From NCBI RefSeq assembly GCF_008642335.1, contig NZ_CP029191.1, forward strand, positions 2,108,001 to 2,172,000: 64,000 nucleotides of DNA, in the 5' to 3' direction. Position 1 is the stretch's first letter. Each line of letters opens with the position of its first letter. Both the position numbers and the translations under genes were made by a program. The notes under the pieces are model-generated. The model made no database searches, was not told the DNA's origin, and saw only the letters and a list, made by a program, of their open reading frames with translations. Source of the stretch: Streptomyces venezuelae (GTDB taxonomy: Bacteria; Actinomycetota; Actinomycetes; Streptomycetales; Streptomycetaceae). Shown here in pieces: positions 34,827-43,522 of this stretch.

Positions 34827-35911
34827 GTCGTCCTCCGCGTTCTGTACAGCACGGCCACGAACGCCGGTACGCCGATGAGTGACGTCACCACGCCGACCGG
34901 GACCTCCTGCGGGTCCAGGGCCGTGCGGGCCAGCGTGTCCACCCAGACCAGGAAGACCGCGCCGGCGAGCGCCGTGACCGGCAGGAGTCTGGCGTGCCCG
35001 GAGCCGACGACCGCGCGGGCCGCGTGCGGCAGGACCAGGCCGACGAAGCCGATCGCGCCCGCCGAGCTGACGAGGGCCGCCGTGAGGAGCGCCGTCGTGC
35101 AGAGCAGGACGAGCCGGGTGCGGGCCACCCGGACGCCCAGCGCCGCCGCGGCCTCGGGGCCGAACGCGAAGGCGTCGAGCGTACGGGCGTGGCCGAGGCA
35201 GACGACCAGCGCGGCCACGAGCACCGCGCCGCACAGCCACACGTCCGTCCAGCCGACCCCGCTGAGCGAGCCGAGGAGCCAGAACAGCACGCCGCGCGTC
35301 GTCTCCGCGTCGCCCGCCGTGAGGACGACGAACGATGTGAGCGCGGAGAACAGCTGCATGGCCGCGACGCCCGAGAGCACGACCCGGTCCGTGGTGTCGC
35401 CGAGGGTGTGGCTCAGGAGCAGGACGAGGGCGAAGGAGCAGAGCGCGCCGGCGAAGGCTCCCGCGGAGACGGACACCGCTCCCCCGCCGACCCCGAGGAC
35501 GACGACCGCGACCGCTCCCGTGGACGCCCCGGACGACACTCCGAGCACGAAGGGGTCGGCGAGCGGGTTGCGGAGCAGGGACTGCATGACCGCGCCGCAG
35601 ACCGCGAGGCCCGCGCCGCAGACGGCCGCCAGCACGGTGCGGGGCATCCGCAGGTTCCAGACGATGCCGTCCCTGATCGGGGTGAGCGGGCTGTCGCCCC
35701 AGCCGAGGTGCGCGGCGACGGTCGACCACACGTCGGGCACGGAGATGTCCGCGGGGCCGATCGTGACGGCCACGGAGACGGAGAGGACGAGTGCCGCCGT
35801 CCCGGCGAGCCACAGCAGCGCCTGCCGCAGGCGCCCCGGGCGCGCTTCGGGGGAGGGGGAGGCGCCGATCGCGTCGGGACCGGCACTCGCGCCCGGCGCG
35901 GCCTCCGTCAC
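34823..35911 (-). CDS. ABC transporter permease, FecCD/BtuC family
   Basis: A 362-residue permease with about nine or ten hydrophobic helices. MPRTVLAAVCGAGLAVCGAVMQSLLRNPLADPFVLG is the family core, cited here by its parts VCGAVMQSLLRNPLADP and FVLGVSSGASTGA. GAIGFVGLVLPHAARAVVG is the conserved coupling region near the C-terminus. GTG at 35911 overlaps the stop of the binding-protein gene in GTGA. The first 35 residues are a Pro/Ala/Gly-rich cytoplasmic tail. Role: passage of corrinoid across the membrane, inferred from the riboswitch. Confidence 0.9.
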   Translation of the reverse strand: MTEAAPGASAGPDAIGASPSPEARPGRLRQALLWLAGTAALVLSVSVAVTIGPADISVPDVWSTVAAHLGWGDSPLTPIRDGIVWNLRMPRTVLAAVCGAGLAVCGAVMQSLLRNPLADPFVLGVSSGASTGAVAVVVLGVGGGAVSVSAGAFAGALCSFALVLLLSHTLGDTTDRVVLSGVAAMQLFSALTSFVVLTAGDAETTRGVLFWLLGSLSGVGWTDVWLCGAVLVAALVVCLGHARTLDAFAFGPEAAAALGVRVARTRLVLLCTTALLTAALVSSAGAIGFVGLVLPHAARAVVGSGHARLLPVTALAGAVFLVWVDTLARTALDPQEVPVGVVTSLIGVPAFVAVLYRTRRTT

Positions 35912-36936
35912 TTGACCAGCCCGAACTTCCGCAGGCCCGCAGCCACTTGCTCGATGCCGTCGACCGTACGGATCGTGGGGTTCATGGCCTGGCCACTGAG
36001 CAGGACGTACCGCTTCTTCTTCACCGCGGTCAGGTTCTTGGTCGCCGGGTTGGTCTCCAGGAACTTGATCTTCGCGGCGGCGCTCTCCGCGGACTGCGAC
36101 TTGCGGGTGAGGTCGCCGATGACGAGGACGTCCGGGTCGCGGTCGGCGACGGTCTCCCAGTTGATCTGGGGCCATTCCTCGTGCGTGTCGTCGAAGACGT
36201 TCTTCGCGCCGAGTTCGCGGGTGATGATGCCGGGGGCGCCGCAGCAGCCCGCCATGTACGGGGCGTCGGAGTTGGCGAACCAGTACAGGAGCGTGGCGTC
36301 GGAGGCGTCGATGTCCCGGGTCGCCTTCGTGACGCGGCTCTTGAGGCCTGCGACGAGCTTTTCGCCGCGCTTCTCCACGTGGAAGACCTTCGCCAGGTCG
36401 CGCACCTCGCCGTAGACCGTGTCCATGGTGAGGGTCTTGACGCGCTTGCCGTCGCCACCGCCGTCGTTGTCCTTGCCCGCGCAGTCGCTGGGCGAGACGT
36501 AGACGGGGACGTCGAGCTCGTCGAACTTCGCGCGGTCGGCGACGCCGCCCTTGCCGACCGTGTAGAGGAAGGACGCGCTGACGAAGTCCGGCTCCTTGGA
36601 GAGGACCTTCTCCAGCGACGGGTAGCGGTCGGCGAGCCGCTCGACCTTCGCGTTGTCCTTCTCCAGGTTCTTCAGGACCGGGTCGGTCCAGGTGCCGGTG
36701 CCCACCATGCGGTCGGCGAGGCCGAGCGAGAGGAGGATCTCGGTGGAGCCCTGGTCGAGGGAGACGGCCCGCTTCGGCGGTGCCGGGACTTCCGCGTCCT
36801 TGCCGCAGGAGGTGACCGTGACCGGGTAGCCGGTGGCGCTCTTGTCCGCCTTGTCCGACGTGCCGCCCCCGCCGCACGCCGTGAGTGTGAACAGGCAGGC
36901 GCAGAGAAGGGCGGATATACGGGCTGTCGAGGACAC
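35908..36936 (-). CDS. ABC transporter substrate-binding lipoprotein, BtuF-like
   Basis: A 342-residue lipoprotein. The lipobox is LFTLTACGGGG, acylated Cys at about residue 21. The periplasmic-binding-protein fold (PF01497 type) begins PKRAVSLDQGSTEILLSLGL. Several cysteines occur, including the pair in YMAGCCGAPG. The GTG start at 36936 has AAGGGA upstream. It is the first gene of the binding protein-permease-ATPase unit and lies directly behind the cobalamin riboswitch, so its ligand is probably a corrinoid rather than a ferric siderophore. Confidence 0.88.
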   Translation of the reverse strand: MSSTARISALLCACLFTLTACGGGGTSDKADKSATGYPVTVTSCGKDAEVPAPPKRAVSLDQGSTEILLSLGLADRMVGTGTWTDPVLKNLEKDNAKVERLADRYPSLEKVLSKEPDFVSASFLYTVGKGGVADRAKFDELDVPVYVSPSDCAGKDNDGGGDGKRVKTLTMDTVYGEVRDLAKVFHVEKRGEKLVAGLKSRVTKATRDIDASDATLLYWFANSDAPYMAGCCGAPGIITRELGAKNVFDDTHEEWPQINWETVADRDPDVLVIGDLTRKSQSAESAAAKIKFLETNPATKNLTAVKKKRYVLLSGQAMNPTIRTVDGIEQVAAGLRKFGLVK

Positions 36937-36994
36937 GTGATCCCTTGGGTGTCGCGGCTCATACGCGGAGCCTGGCCTGCGTCGGACCCCCGCC

Positions 36995-37185
36995 GCCGGG
37001 TGAGCGGCCGGAGGGCGCCAGCAGGTCTTCGGACTCGGGATCGGCCGGGCGGGGCGCCTTCCCGGGCGTCTCGCGACTCCCAGTGGCCGTGGCCCCGCCC
37101 GTCCCCCTCACCGCTGCGCGTCAGTTCCGGATTCGCACCGGATTCCCTGGCCCAGGTGTGGGTTTGACTGGCTTGCGCAAGTTAT
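36995..37185 (-). promoter_or_regulatory. cobalamin riboswitch controlling the BtuFCD-like operon
   Basis: Read on the minus strand, the region has GGGAATCCGGTGCGAATCC near 37130-37148, then CACTGGGAGTC near 37074-37085, and ends with GAGTCCGAAGACCTGC at 37021-37036, the B12-box end of the cobalamin aptamer. Order and spacing fit the class. The 3' stretch from about 36990 to the GTG at 36936 would be the expression platform, probably acting on the ribosome site. Cobalamin binding should shut the operon off. The aptamer edges are approximate. Confidence 0.88.
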
Positions 37186-37215
37186 CACGCGGCTTCACGG
37201 GCCCGGTGTGCCGCC

Positions 37216-37674
37216 TTACGGGGCGGGCGTGGATGTCGGCGCGGGCCTCGGCTCGCCCCGATAGGTACCGAACGACCAGCGGTTGCCCTCCGGGTCCTCG
37301 ATGCCGAACTCACGGCTTCCGTAGGGCTTGTCCTCGATCTCGCTGGTGACCTTCACGCCGGCCTCGACGAGCCGCCGGTACAGCTCGTCGATATGGGCCG
37401 TGACGACATACGCGCCCGCCGTGCCGGGCCGCCCGCAGGTGGCCGCGTCGGCGGGATCGTACGAGCCGAGCATCACCCCGCCGCCCTCCGGCCAGTCGAG
37501 CTGGGCGTGGGCGACGCGGCCCTCATCTTCGTAGACGGCGGTCCGCAGGAAGCCGACGGTGCCGACGAGGAAGTCGATCAGGGCGGGGGCGTCCTGTGCC
37601 TGGAGGCCGGGCCAAATGGCCGGGGCGGGGGTGCTGAGCTGCTCGTTCGCTGTGGTGTCCCGGTTCGTTTCCAT
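37216..37674 (-). CDS. VOC (glyoxalase/bleomycin-resistance fold) family protein
   Basis: A 152-residue protein with two beta-alpha-beta-beta-beta modules: [20 protein letters not shown] in the first and [20 protein letters not shown] with [18 protein letters not shown] in the second. The last is the typical C-terminal VOC strand with a metal-binding Glu. It could be a dioxygenase-like enzyme, an isomerase or a binding protein; no substrate can be inferred. It starts four bases after the stop of the AraC gene, so the two form an operon. Confidence 0.88.
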   Translation of the reverse strand: METNRDTTANEQLSTPAPAIWPGLQAQDAPALIDFLVGTVGFLRTAVYEDEGRVAHAQLDWPEGGGVMLGSYDPADAATCGRPGTAGAYVVTAHIDELYRRLVEAGVKVTSEIEDKPYGSREFGIEDPEGNRWSFGTYRGEPRPAPTSTPAP

Positions 37675-37678
37675 GCCC

Positions 37679-38542
37679 CTACTCTTCGCCCCGGCCGTGC
37701 GCCCCGGCTTGGATATTCCGGCACTCCTCGGCCAGCCAGCCGGTCGGCGCCATCCCTGTGTACTGCTGGAAGTCGCGTACGAGGTGGGAGTGGTCGTAGT
37801 ACCCGGTGTCGGCCGCGACCCGGGCGAGGTCCGGCGGCGCGCCCGCGGCGACCGCGCGGGCCACCACGGTCTTGGCGTGCTGGAAGCGCATCAGGCGGGC
37901 CGTCTGCTTGGGGCTGAGACCCGTCTCGGCGCGGAACAGCGCGGTCAGCCTGCGCTCGCTGAGCGCGACGTGCCGGGAGAGGCCGCCGAGCGTGCCCGCG
38001 CCCCGGTGCCTGGCCAGCCACGCCCAGGCCTCGGCGACCTCCGGGCGGACGGTTCCCGCCGTGTCCTCCGCCGCGGCCGCGCGCCGCCGCAGGTACGCGG
38101 AGAGGAGCGCGAAACGGTCCTCCCAGCGGTCGAGCTCGCACAGCCGCTCGCGGATCCCGGCCGCCGGGCCGCCCAGGACGTCCGTGCCGCCGACGACCAG
38201 CTGCCCGGTGAGTCCGGCCGCGGGCAGGCCGAGGAGCGCGCGGGCCGCGAGGGGGTGCACGGCGAGCTGGATGCCGGCCTCGTGCTCGGGCTGTACGACG
38301 TACGCGGGGCTCTGGTGCAGGCCGCCCACGATGATGTCGGTGCGTGTCGCGTCCGCGCCGGTCGCCTGGTCCGGGGTGCTGCCGGTGGCGATGGTGCCGT
38401 CCAGGGAGAAGATCAGTGTCAGGTACGGCGAGGGGAGGCCCCGGTGCAGGCCGGGGCGCCGGCCCTCGGTGCGGTAGCCGACCGCGGAAACCACCATGCC
38501 GTCGAGCCCGGGCGAGGCCCGGACGAACTCACGGGAGTCCAT
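37679..38542 (-). CDS. AraC family transcriptional regulator
   Basis: A 287-residue regulator. The N-terminal 150 residues are a sensor domain without a recognised ligand. The C-terminal double helix-turn-helix spans about 175-275: [20 protein letters not shown] and [20 protein letters not shown], followed by [11 protein letters not shown] at 38542. It directly precedes the VOC gene with only four bases between and probably controls it and itself. Confidence 0.9.
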   Translation of the reverse strand: MDSREFVRASPGLDGMVVSAVGYRTEGRRPGLHRGLPSPYLTLIFSLDGTIATGSTPDQATGADATRTDIIVGGLHQSPAYVVQPEHEAGIQLAVHPLAARALLGLPAAGLTGQLVVGGTDVLGGPAAGIRERLCELDRWEDRFALLSAYLRRRAAAAEDTAGTVRPEVAEAWAWLARHRGAGTLGGLSRHVALSERRLTALFRAETGLSPKQTARLMRFQHAKTVVARAVAAGAPPDLARVAADTGYYDHSHLVRDFQQYTGMAPTGWLAEECRNIQAGAHGRGEE

Positions 38543-38707
38543 GCACTCAGTATGCGCGGGACTCCTCCGCTACCCGTGTTCACCCGCCCCATGCCCCCGC
38601 GTCACGGTGACTTCGATCATGGGAAATGTGGGTGCCGCCGCATAGCATTGCGCGCCGCTCCGGCCGGGGCGCACATCGCTCGCAGGGAACGGCAGGGACA
38701 TAAAGAC

Positions 38708-39838
38708 ATGGCAGTACGGGCAAAGAGCAAGCTGGCCGTCATCGGCACCACGGGCGCGCTGGCCGCCGCCGTGCTCGCGGGCAGCGCCCTGTGGCCGACG
38801 GACGAGGCGAGCGCCGCCGACACTCCGGCGGCCACCGCCCGCGAGCTGTCCCACTGGCCGAAGCCCGTCGCGAAGCAGCTCGGCAAGGTCATCGCGGAGA
38901 ACGACCACAAGGGCGCGTACGCCGTCTTCGACGCGGACAACACGACGTACCGCAACGACCTGGAGGAGTCGCTGCTGCCCTTCCTCGAAATGAAGGGCGT
39001 CCTCACCCGCAAGACCATGGACCCGTCCCTGAAGGTCATCCCCTTCAAGGACAAGGCCGGTCACAAGGAGAGCCTGTACAGCTACTACAACCGGCTGTGC
39101 GAGGTGGACGACCAGGTCTGCTACCCCTGGGCCGCGCAGATCTTCTCCGGCTTCACGCTGAAGGAGCTCAAGGGGTACGTCGACGAGCTCCTGGCGTACA
39201 AGAAGCCGATCCCCGCCGAGTACTACGAGGACGGGAAGCTCACGAAGACCGAGGTGAAGCCGCCGGAGTTCTCGCGCGGCATGCAGCAGCTCTACGGGAC
39301 GCTGCGGGCGCACGGCATCGAGGTGTACGTGGTCAGCGCGGCCAGCGAGGATCTGGTCCGCATGGTGCTCGCGGACCCGAAGTACGGCTACGGCGTGAAG
39401 CCGCAGAACGTCATCGGTGTCTCCCTGCAGCTGAAGGACCGCGAGAGCGGCGAGGTGACCAGCTCCCGCAAGGAGATCGCCGAGGGGCGCTTCGGCGAGA
39501 AGGACCGCGCGAAACTCGCGAAGCGCGAGCTGACGCCGAACCTGTGGGCGCCGCTGACCTGGTACGAGGGGAAGCCCGCGGCGATCAACACGTATATCGA
39601 CGAGTGGCGCAAGCCGATCCTGGCGGCCGGTGACACCCCGCTCAGCGACGGGCCGATGCTGTTCCACTCCGCCGATGTGGCGCACGGCGGCGTGCGGGTG
39701 TGGGTCAACCGCAAGGACTCGTACATGAAGCAGCTCGACGGGATGAAGAAGAAGAACGCGGAGCGGCAGCGCGAGCTGGGTCAGAAGGTGACCGCGGACA
39801 AGCGGTGGCTGACGGTCACGCCGGACCAGATCGGCTGA
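38708..39838 (+). CDS. secreted HAD-superfamily phosphatase
   Basis: A 376-residue exported protein. An N-terminal signal peptide ([20 protein letters not shown], cleavage near ASA-AD at about residue 37) leads to a HAD core: motif [12 protein letters not shown] with the nucleophile and acid aspartates, motif [11 protein letters not shown], and a late [14 protein letters not shown] for the metal aspartates. Extracytoplasmic HAD enzymes of this form include phosphorylcholine-type phosphatases. Phosphate scavenging is plausible but unproven. ATG at 38708 begins the signal peptide. It is convergent with the asparaginase gene, four bases apart. Confidence 0.86.
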   Translation: MAVRAKSKLAVIGTTGALAAAVLAGSALWPTDEASAADTPAATARELSHWPKPVAKQLGKVIAENDHKGAYAVFDADNTTYRNDLEESLLPFLEMKGVLTRKTMDPSLKVIPFKDKAGHKESLYSYYNRLCEVDDQVCYPWAAQIFSGFTLKELKGYVDELLAYKKPIPAEYYEDGKLTKTEVKPPEFSRGMQQLYGTLRAHGIEVYVVSAASEDLVRMVLADPKYGYGVKPQNVIGVSLQLKDRESGEVTSSRKEIAEGRFGEKDRAKLAKRELTPNLWAPLTWYEGKPAAINTYIDEWRKPILAAGDTPLSDGPMLFHSADVAHGGVRVWVNRKDSYMKQLDGMKKKNAERQRELGQKVTADKRWLTVTPDQIG

Positions 39839-39842
39839 CCAC

Positions 39843-40820
39843 TCAGCACGTGTTCAACGCACGGAAGGCGTCGGCCACTTGGGTGCGGTCGGCGCCGTCC
39901 GCGAGCAGGGCGTGGAGGAGCAGCCGGGCCTTCGGCGCGTCCAACGGCCCGGCGGAGAGCAGGCCGCGCCCCAGCATGTCGTACTCCGAGCCGGGGCCCT
40001 TGTACGTCTCGCTCAGCAGCGGGCCCGCGCCGGTGCGGGAGGCGAGGACGACGGGCATGCGGGCGGCGAGCGCGGCCAGCGGGTCGACGAGCCAGGTGGG
40101 GACGTGGCCCGCGCCGAACGCCGCCACGACCAGGCCGCCGAACCGTTCGTCGACCGCTTCGAGGAGCTCGCCGCGGTCCCCGAGGGTGAGCGTGACCAGG
40201 GCTACGCGGGCGGTACCGCGCAGGTTCAGGGGGCGGTCGGTCACCGCTCCCGCGGGCCGGAGCAGGATGTGCGGCCTGCCCTCGACGACCCGGCCGAGGG
40301 GCCCCGCGCCCGGCGACGCGAACGTCGCGACGGACGTGGTGTGCGTCTTCCGTACGTGCCGCGCGGCATGGATCTCGTCGGCGAGGACCGCGACGACGCC
40401 GAGGTCCGCGCAGCCTGGGTCGGCGGCGACGGCCAGGGCGGCGGCGAGATTCGCGGGGCCGTCGGCGCCCGGCAGGTCGGGCCGCCGCATCGCGCCGGTC
40501 ACGACGACGGGGGCGCGGCGCGCACAGGCGAGGTCGAGCAGGAAGGCGGTCTCCTCCAGGGTGTCGGTGCCCTGCACCACGACGACGCCGTGTCCCTCGG
40601 CCGTCGCCGCGTCGACCCGCCCGGCGAGCTCGGCCACGTCCTCGAAGTCCAGCGAGGAGCTGGGCAGCCTGCGCACGTCGTGCACCTCGACCTCGACGCC
40701 CGGCGGCACGGCACCGAGGCCCGCGAGGACCTCGGCCCCGGAGAGCCGGCCCGAACCGCCCCCGCCCTGCGCGGAGATGGTGCCGCCGAGGGTGAACACG
40801 GACACGGTCGTCTTCGTCAC
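39843..40820 (-). CDS. L-asparaginase, type II-like
   Basis: A 325-residue amidohydrolase that converts asparagine to aspartate and ammonia. The first catalytic threonine is in FTLGGTISAQ and the second in VVVQGTDTLEETAFL. VTGAMRRPDLPGADGPANL carries the catalytic Lys/Asp region in altered form (MR rather than the usual MR with PxxxSxDGPxNL). No signal peptide is seen, so it is probably cytosolic. GTG at 40820 (VTKTTVSVFTLGG) is chosen on homology. It follows the hydrolase gene by 11 bp and may share its transcript. Confidence 0.9.
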   Translation of the reverse strand: MTKTTVSVFTLGGTISAQGGGGSGRLSGAEVLAGLGAVPPGVEVEVHDVRRLPSSSLDFEDVAELAGRVDAATAEGHGVVVVQGTDTLEETAFLLDLACARRAPVVVTGAMRRPDLPGADGPANLAAALAVAADPGCADLGVVAVLADEIHAARHVRKTHTTSVATFASPGAGPLGRVVEGRPHILLRPAGAVTDRPLNLRGTARVALVTLTLGDRGELLEAVDERFGGLVVAAFGAGHVPTWLVDPLAALAARMPVVLASRTGAGPLLSETYKGPGSEYDMLGRGLLSAGPLDAPKARLLLHALLADGADRTQVADAFRALNTC

Positions 40821-40831
40821 GGGGGCCCTCG

Positions 40832-41812
40832 TCAGGAGCCCGTGGCCGCGCGGTGGCCGATGAGCGTTCTGGGGTGCGGGTGCTCTTCGGTCGTCCACGC
40901 CGCCACCCACTTGGCCAGTGCACCGCCCGCCCGGGTCCATGCGAAGTGGTCGAGCGCGGCGCCCGCTTCATGGGCCGTGTAGTGGCGGCGGGTCACGCGC
41001 GCTTCCGGGACCTTGGCCAGGAGGTGGTTCAGGGAGGAGGCGGGGGCGTACGTGTCGTCGTCCACCGAGACCGCGAGGACGGGGAGGGCGAGGGTGGCCA
41101 GCGTCGATTCGTAGTCGAGGGTGGAGCCTTCCGCGCTGTAGCGGCCCGTCCGCACCTGTCGTGCCCAGTCGCGCATGACGCCCTTGGGCTGGTTGCCGCC
41201 GAAGCCGAGCCGGGTGCCGGGCCAGCGGCCCAGGATCGTCGCCGTGCCGGCGATCAGGAGCTGTACCAGGAGCAGGCCCGTGCCGCGCAGCGGGGCGAAC
41301 GCGCGGTGCCAGACCGAGCCCGTGGCGACCACGGCCACGCCGTCCACGGCGGAGTGCCGCCCCGCCGACGCCGCGTACACCAGGCCGAGCTGGCCGCCCA
41401 GGCTGTGGCCGAGCAGGAACAGGGGCGGCTCCGTGCCGAGTTCGTCGCGGATCGCGGCCACGACGGCGGGGAGGTCTTCCTCGACGATCTCGCGGTACCC
41501 GTGTCCCGGCGCGCCGCGCCCCGCCGAGGACGGCGTCGCCTCGCCCTGGCCGCGCAGGTCGACGGTGAGCACGGTCAGGCCCTCGTCGTGGAGTTGGCGC
41601 GCGAAGCGGCGGTAGAAGCGGGCGGGGACGCCCATCGCGGGCAGGATGAGCACGGCGGGGGCGGGGGGCGGGCCGGGCGCCGGGCCCGATCCTGACGGCA
41701 GGAAGCGTTCCGGCTCGGGGGCGCGGAGTGCGCGGACGGGAAGCCGTGTGCCGTCCGGGAGTTCGGCGGTCGTCAGGAGCGGCAGTTCGCCGACGGGTTC
41801 CTGCTGGGTCAT
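40832..41812 (-). CDS. alpha/beta hydrolase
   Basis: A 326-residue hydrolase. The nucleophile elbow is FLLGHSLGGQLG. LILPAMGVPARFYRRFARQL and VLTVDLRGQGEATPS are the preceding strands. The acid Asp is in VSVDDDTYAP and the base His near ALDHFAW. No substrate can be named. ATG at 41812 is chosen, with ATG at 41824 possible. It lies ahead of the asparaginase gene on the same strand with an 11-bp gap. Confidence 0.87.
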   Translation of the reverse strand: MTQQEPVGELPLLTTAELPDGTRLPVRALRAPEPERFLPSGSGPAPGPPPAPAVLILPAMGVPARFYRRFARQLHDEGLTVLTVDLRGQGEATPSSAGRGAPGHGYREIVEEDLPAVVAAIRDELGTEPPLFLLGHSLGGQLGLVYAASAGRHSAVDGVAVVATGSVWHRAFAPLRGTGLLLVQLLIAGTATILGRWPGTRLGFGGNQPKGVMRDWARQVRTGRYSAEGSTLDYESTLATLALPVLAVSVDDDTYAPASSLNHLLAKVPEARVTRRHYTAHEAGAALDHFAWTRAGGALAKWVAAWTTEEHPHPRTLIGHRAATGS

Positions 41813-41938
41813 GGGACTCAGCATGTCCCATCGCACAGGTGAACGCACGGCATCGCGCGCGGAACGGGGCACCTGGAAGGCCAATTCCCTCCAGGTGGCC
41901 CGTACTTGCGGCAGCGCGCCACGGCCGGCGCGCTCGGA

Positions 41939-42247
41939 TCAGCGGCTGTACCGCATGAGCGCCCGCACCATGTGGCAGGTGATGTCGGACGGCGGATGGA
42001 TCCCGACGTCCTCCGCCATCCGCCGGATCGTGCTGTTCTTCGCCTGGTTCGGCAGATAGACGCCCGAGTCGAGCAGCGCTATCGCGAGACGCATGGCCTT
42101 CAGGCGGCGGTTGTGGTTGACGTACCACTCGCGCGGGCGTCCGGCGGGCAGCGCCTTCTTCTCCAGCGGTGCGTACGGCAGGTCGATCAGGACGGGCTTG
42201 GGAACGGTCTTGGACACACGCTTCGATGTGAGTGCGGCAGCGGCCAC
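41939..42247 (-). CDS. small conserved protein of unknown function
   Basis: About 102 residues. I do not recognise the family. REWYVNHNRRLKAMRLAIAL in the middle and VGIHPPSDITCHMVRALMRY near the end look like packed helices. It is basic and has no signal peptide. The first in-frame ATG (42253) directly touches the AGGAGG ribosome site, leaving no spacer, so I prefer the GTG two codons later at 42247, which gives six bases of spacing. It is divergent from the ArsC gene. Confidence 0.75.
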   Translation of the reverse strand: MAAAALTSKRVSKTVPKPVLIDLPYAPLEKKALPAGRPREWYVNHNRRLKAMRLAIALLDSGVYLPNQAKNSTIRRMAEDVGIHPPSDITCHMVRALMRYSR

Positions 42248-42402
42248 AGGCATCCTCCTGTCGCGGTCAGGACCCCCCGTCGGGCGCCCTCGAACACTAC
42301 TGTGATTCTACTGCCCTGCACTGACAATCGCCGCTGGCCAGACCGGGTTTGGGGTAATCGAACAGAAAGCCGCCGCGGGGCCTGCGACGGGTGGTTCGCA
42401 GG

Positions 42403-42408
42403 TAGCGT
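42403..42408 (+). promoter_or_regulatory. -10 box of a likely leaderless arsC-like transcript
   Basis: TAGCGT lies six bases before the ATG at 42415. Confidence 0.45.
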
Positions 42409-42414
42409 GTGGGC

Positions 42415-42783
42415 ATGGAGATCTGGATCAATCCCGCCTGCTCGAAGTGCCGCAGCGCGCTCACGCTGCTCGACGCGGAGGGCGCCGACTACACCGTGCG
42501 GCGCTACCTCGACGACGTACCCACCGAGGACGAGATCCGCACCGTCCTCGACCGGCTCGGCCTCGAACCCTGGGACATCACCCGCACCCAGGAACAGGCC
42601 GCCAAGGACCTGAACCTCAAGGACGCCGAGGCGTGGCCCCGCGACGCGTCAGGCCGCGACCGCTGGATCAAGGCCCTCTCCGACCACCCGAAGCTGATCC
42701 AGCGCCCGATCATCACGGCGGACGACGGCACGGCGGTCGTGGGCCGCACGGAGGAAGCGGTGCGGGACGCGCTCTCCCGCTGA
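42415..42783 (+). CDS. ArsC/Spx-family thioredoxin-fold protein
   Basis: A 122-residue protein of the ArsC family. The N-terminal INPACSKCRSALTLL has the conserved redox cysteine plus a second Cys three residues later. The later segments EQAAKDLNLKDAEAWPRDAS and HPKLIQRPIITADDG, with the substrate-binding Arg after Gln, match glutaredoxin-coupled arsenate reductases and the broader YffB/Spx relatives. There are no ars genes nearby, so a general redox role is as likely as arsenate reduction. A -10 box six bases upstream supports ATG at 42415. Confidence 0.88.
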   Translation: MEIWINPACSKCRSALTLLDAEGADYTVRRYLDDVPTEDEIRTVLDRLGLEPWDITRTQEQAAKDLNLKDAEAWPRDASGRDRWIKALSDHPKLIQRPIITADDGTAVVGRTEEAVRDALSR

Positions 42784-42880
42784 GGGCCCCGGTTGTCCGG
42801 CGACTGATGACTCAAGTCCGGCAAACCGTTACATACCCCTGCCTAGCGTGGAGTGCTCCAGAACCAGAGAGGAGCGCGCC

Positions 42881-43351
42881 GTGCGGAGCTGGATGTCCGG
42901 GGGTGTATACGGAACCGTCCTCGCGAGCGCGCTGCTCGCGGCCCTGCAGTCGCAGGGGGACCCCTACACGCCCTACTACGACGCGTCCTGGGTGATGGTG
43001 ACGGCCGGCACGGCCGCCCTCGCCCACGGCTACGCGCACCACATGTCGACGTACCGGCCGGGCCGCGGCGCGCACCGCTGGCGCCAGCTCGGCTGGGCGC
43101 TCGTCGACGAGTGGCCGGTGATCGTCGCCTGCTGGCCGACCGTGCTGCTGCTGGTCCTCGCCGGGGCCTTCGGCTGGCCCGAGAGCCCCGTGACGTACGG
43201 CGGGCTGCTCCTGAACGCCGCCCTCCTCTTCGCCTGGGGCACCGTGGCCGCGGCGCGGGTCGGCTACCGGCGCCGCTCCGCCCTGCTGATCGGCGGCGCC
43301 GACGCGACGATCGGGCTCGCGATAGCGGCCGCCAACGCGGTCATCAAATGA
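42881..43351 (+). CDS. small polytopic membrane protein
   Basis: A 156-residue protein with four hydrophobic segments (YGTVLASALLAALQS; WVMVTAGTAALAHGYAHH; EWPVIVACWPTVLLLVLAGA; GGLLLNAALLFAWGTVAAA). No family with a known role is recognised. The first external loop (DPYTPYYDASW) and the histidine cluster AHGYAHHMSTY stand out. GTG at 42881 is preferred because GAGAGGAG lies a few bases upstream. It is separated from glnII by a 171-bp regulatory gap. Confidence 0.78.
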   Translation: MRSWMSGGVYGTVLASALLAALQSQGDPYTPYYDASWVMVTAGTAALAHGYAHHMSTYRPGRGAHRWRQLGWALVDEWPVIVACWPTVLLLVLAGAFGWPESPVTYGGLLLNAALLFAWGTVAAARVGYRRRSALLIGGADATIGLAIAAANAVIK

Positions 43352-43396
43352 CGCCCACCCCACGCGTGCCCGTGACGTCAGCCACACGCGCCCCAG

Positions 43397-43434
43397 GTAA
43401 CACGGGGTTCACACAAGAGCAACGGTCGGGAAAT
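43397..43434 (+). promoter_or_regulatory. GlnR-type double box in the glnII promoter
   Basis: GTAAC-n6-TTCAC-n6-GCAAC-n6-GAAAT has the same a-b-a-b half-site spacing as the glnA site at 29659-29696, although the second half-site is weak. It lies about 90-126 bp before the glnII GTG. glnII is an established GlnR target in S. coelicolor. Confidence 0.78.
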
Positions 43435-43522
43435 CGCCGGTTGCCAGTCTTCCGCCCATCACCACGGCACCGCAGCACCCGCACGTTCTGCGCCGTACCG
43501 AGCGTTATGAGGATGAGGCCCC

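Noticed and set aside
34823..37185. Siderophore/iron uptake operon
   Set aside because: The transporter family fits, but the cobalamin aptamer in the leader makes corrinoid the better ligand call.
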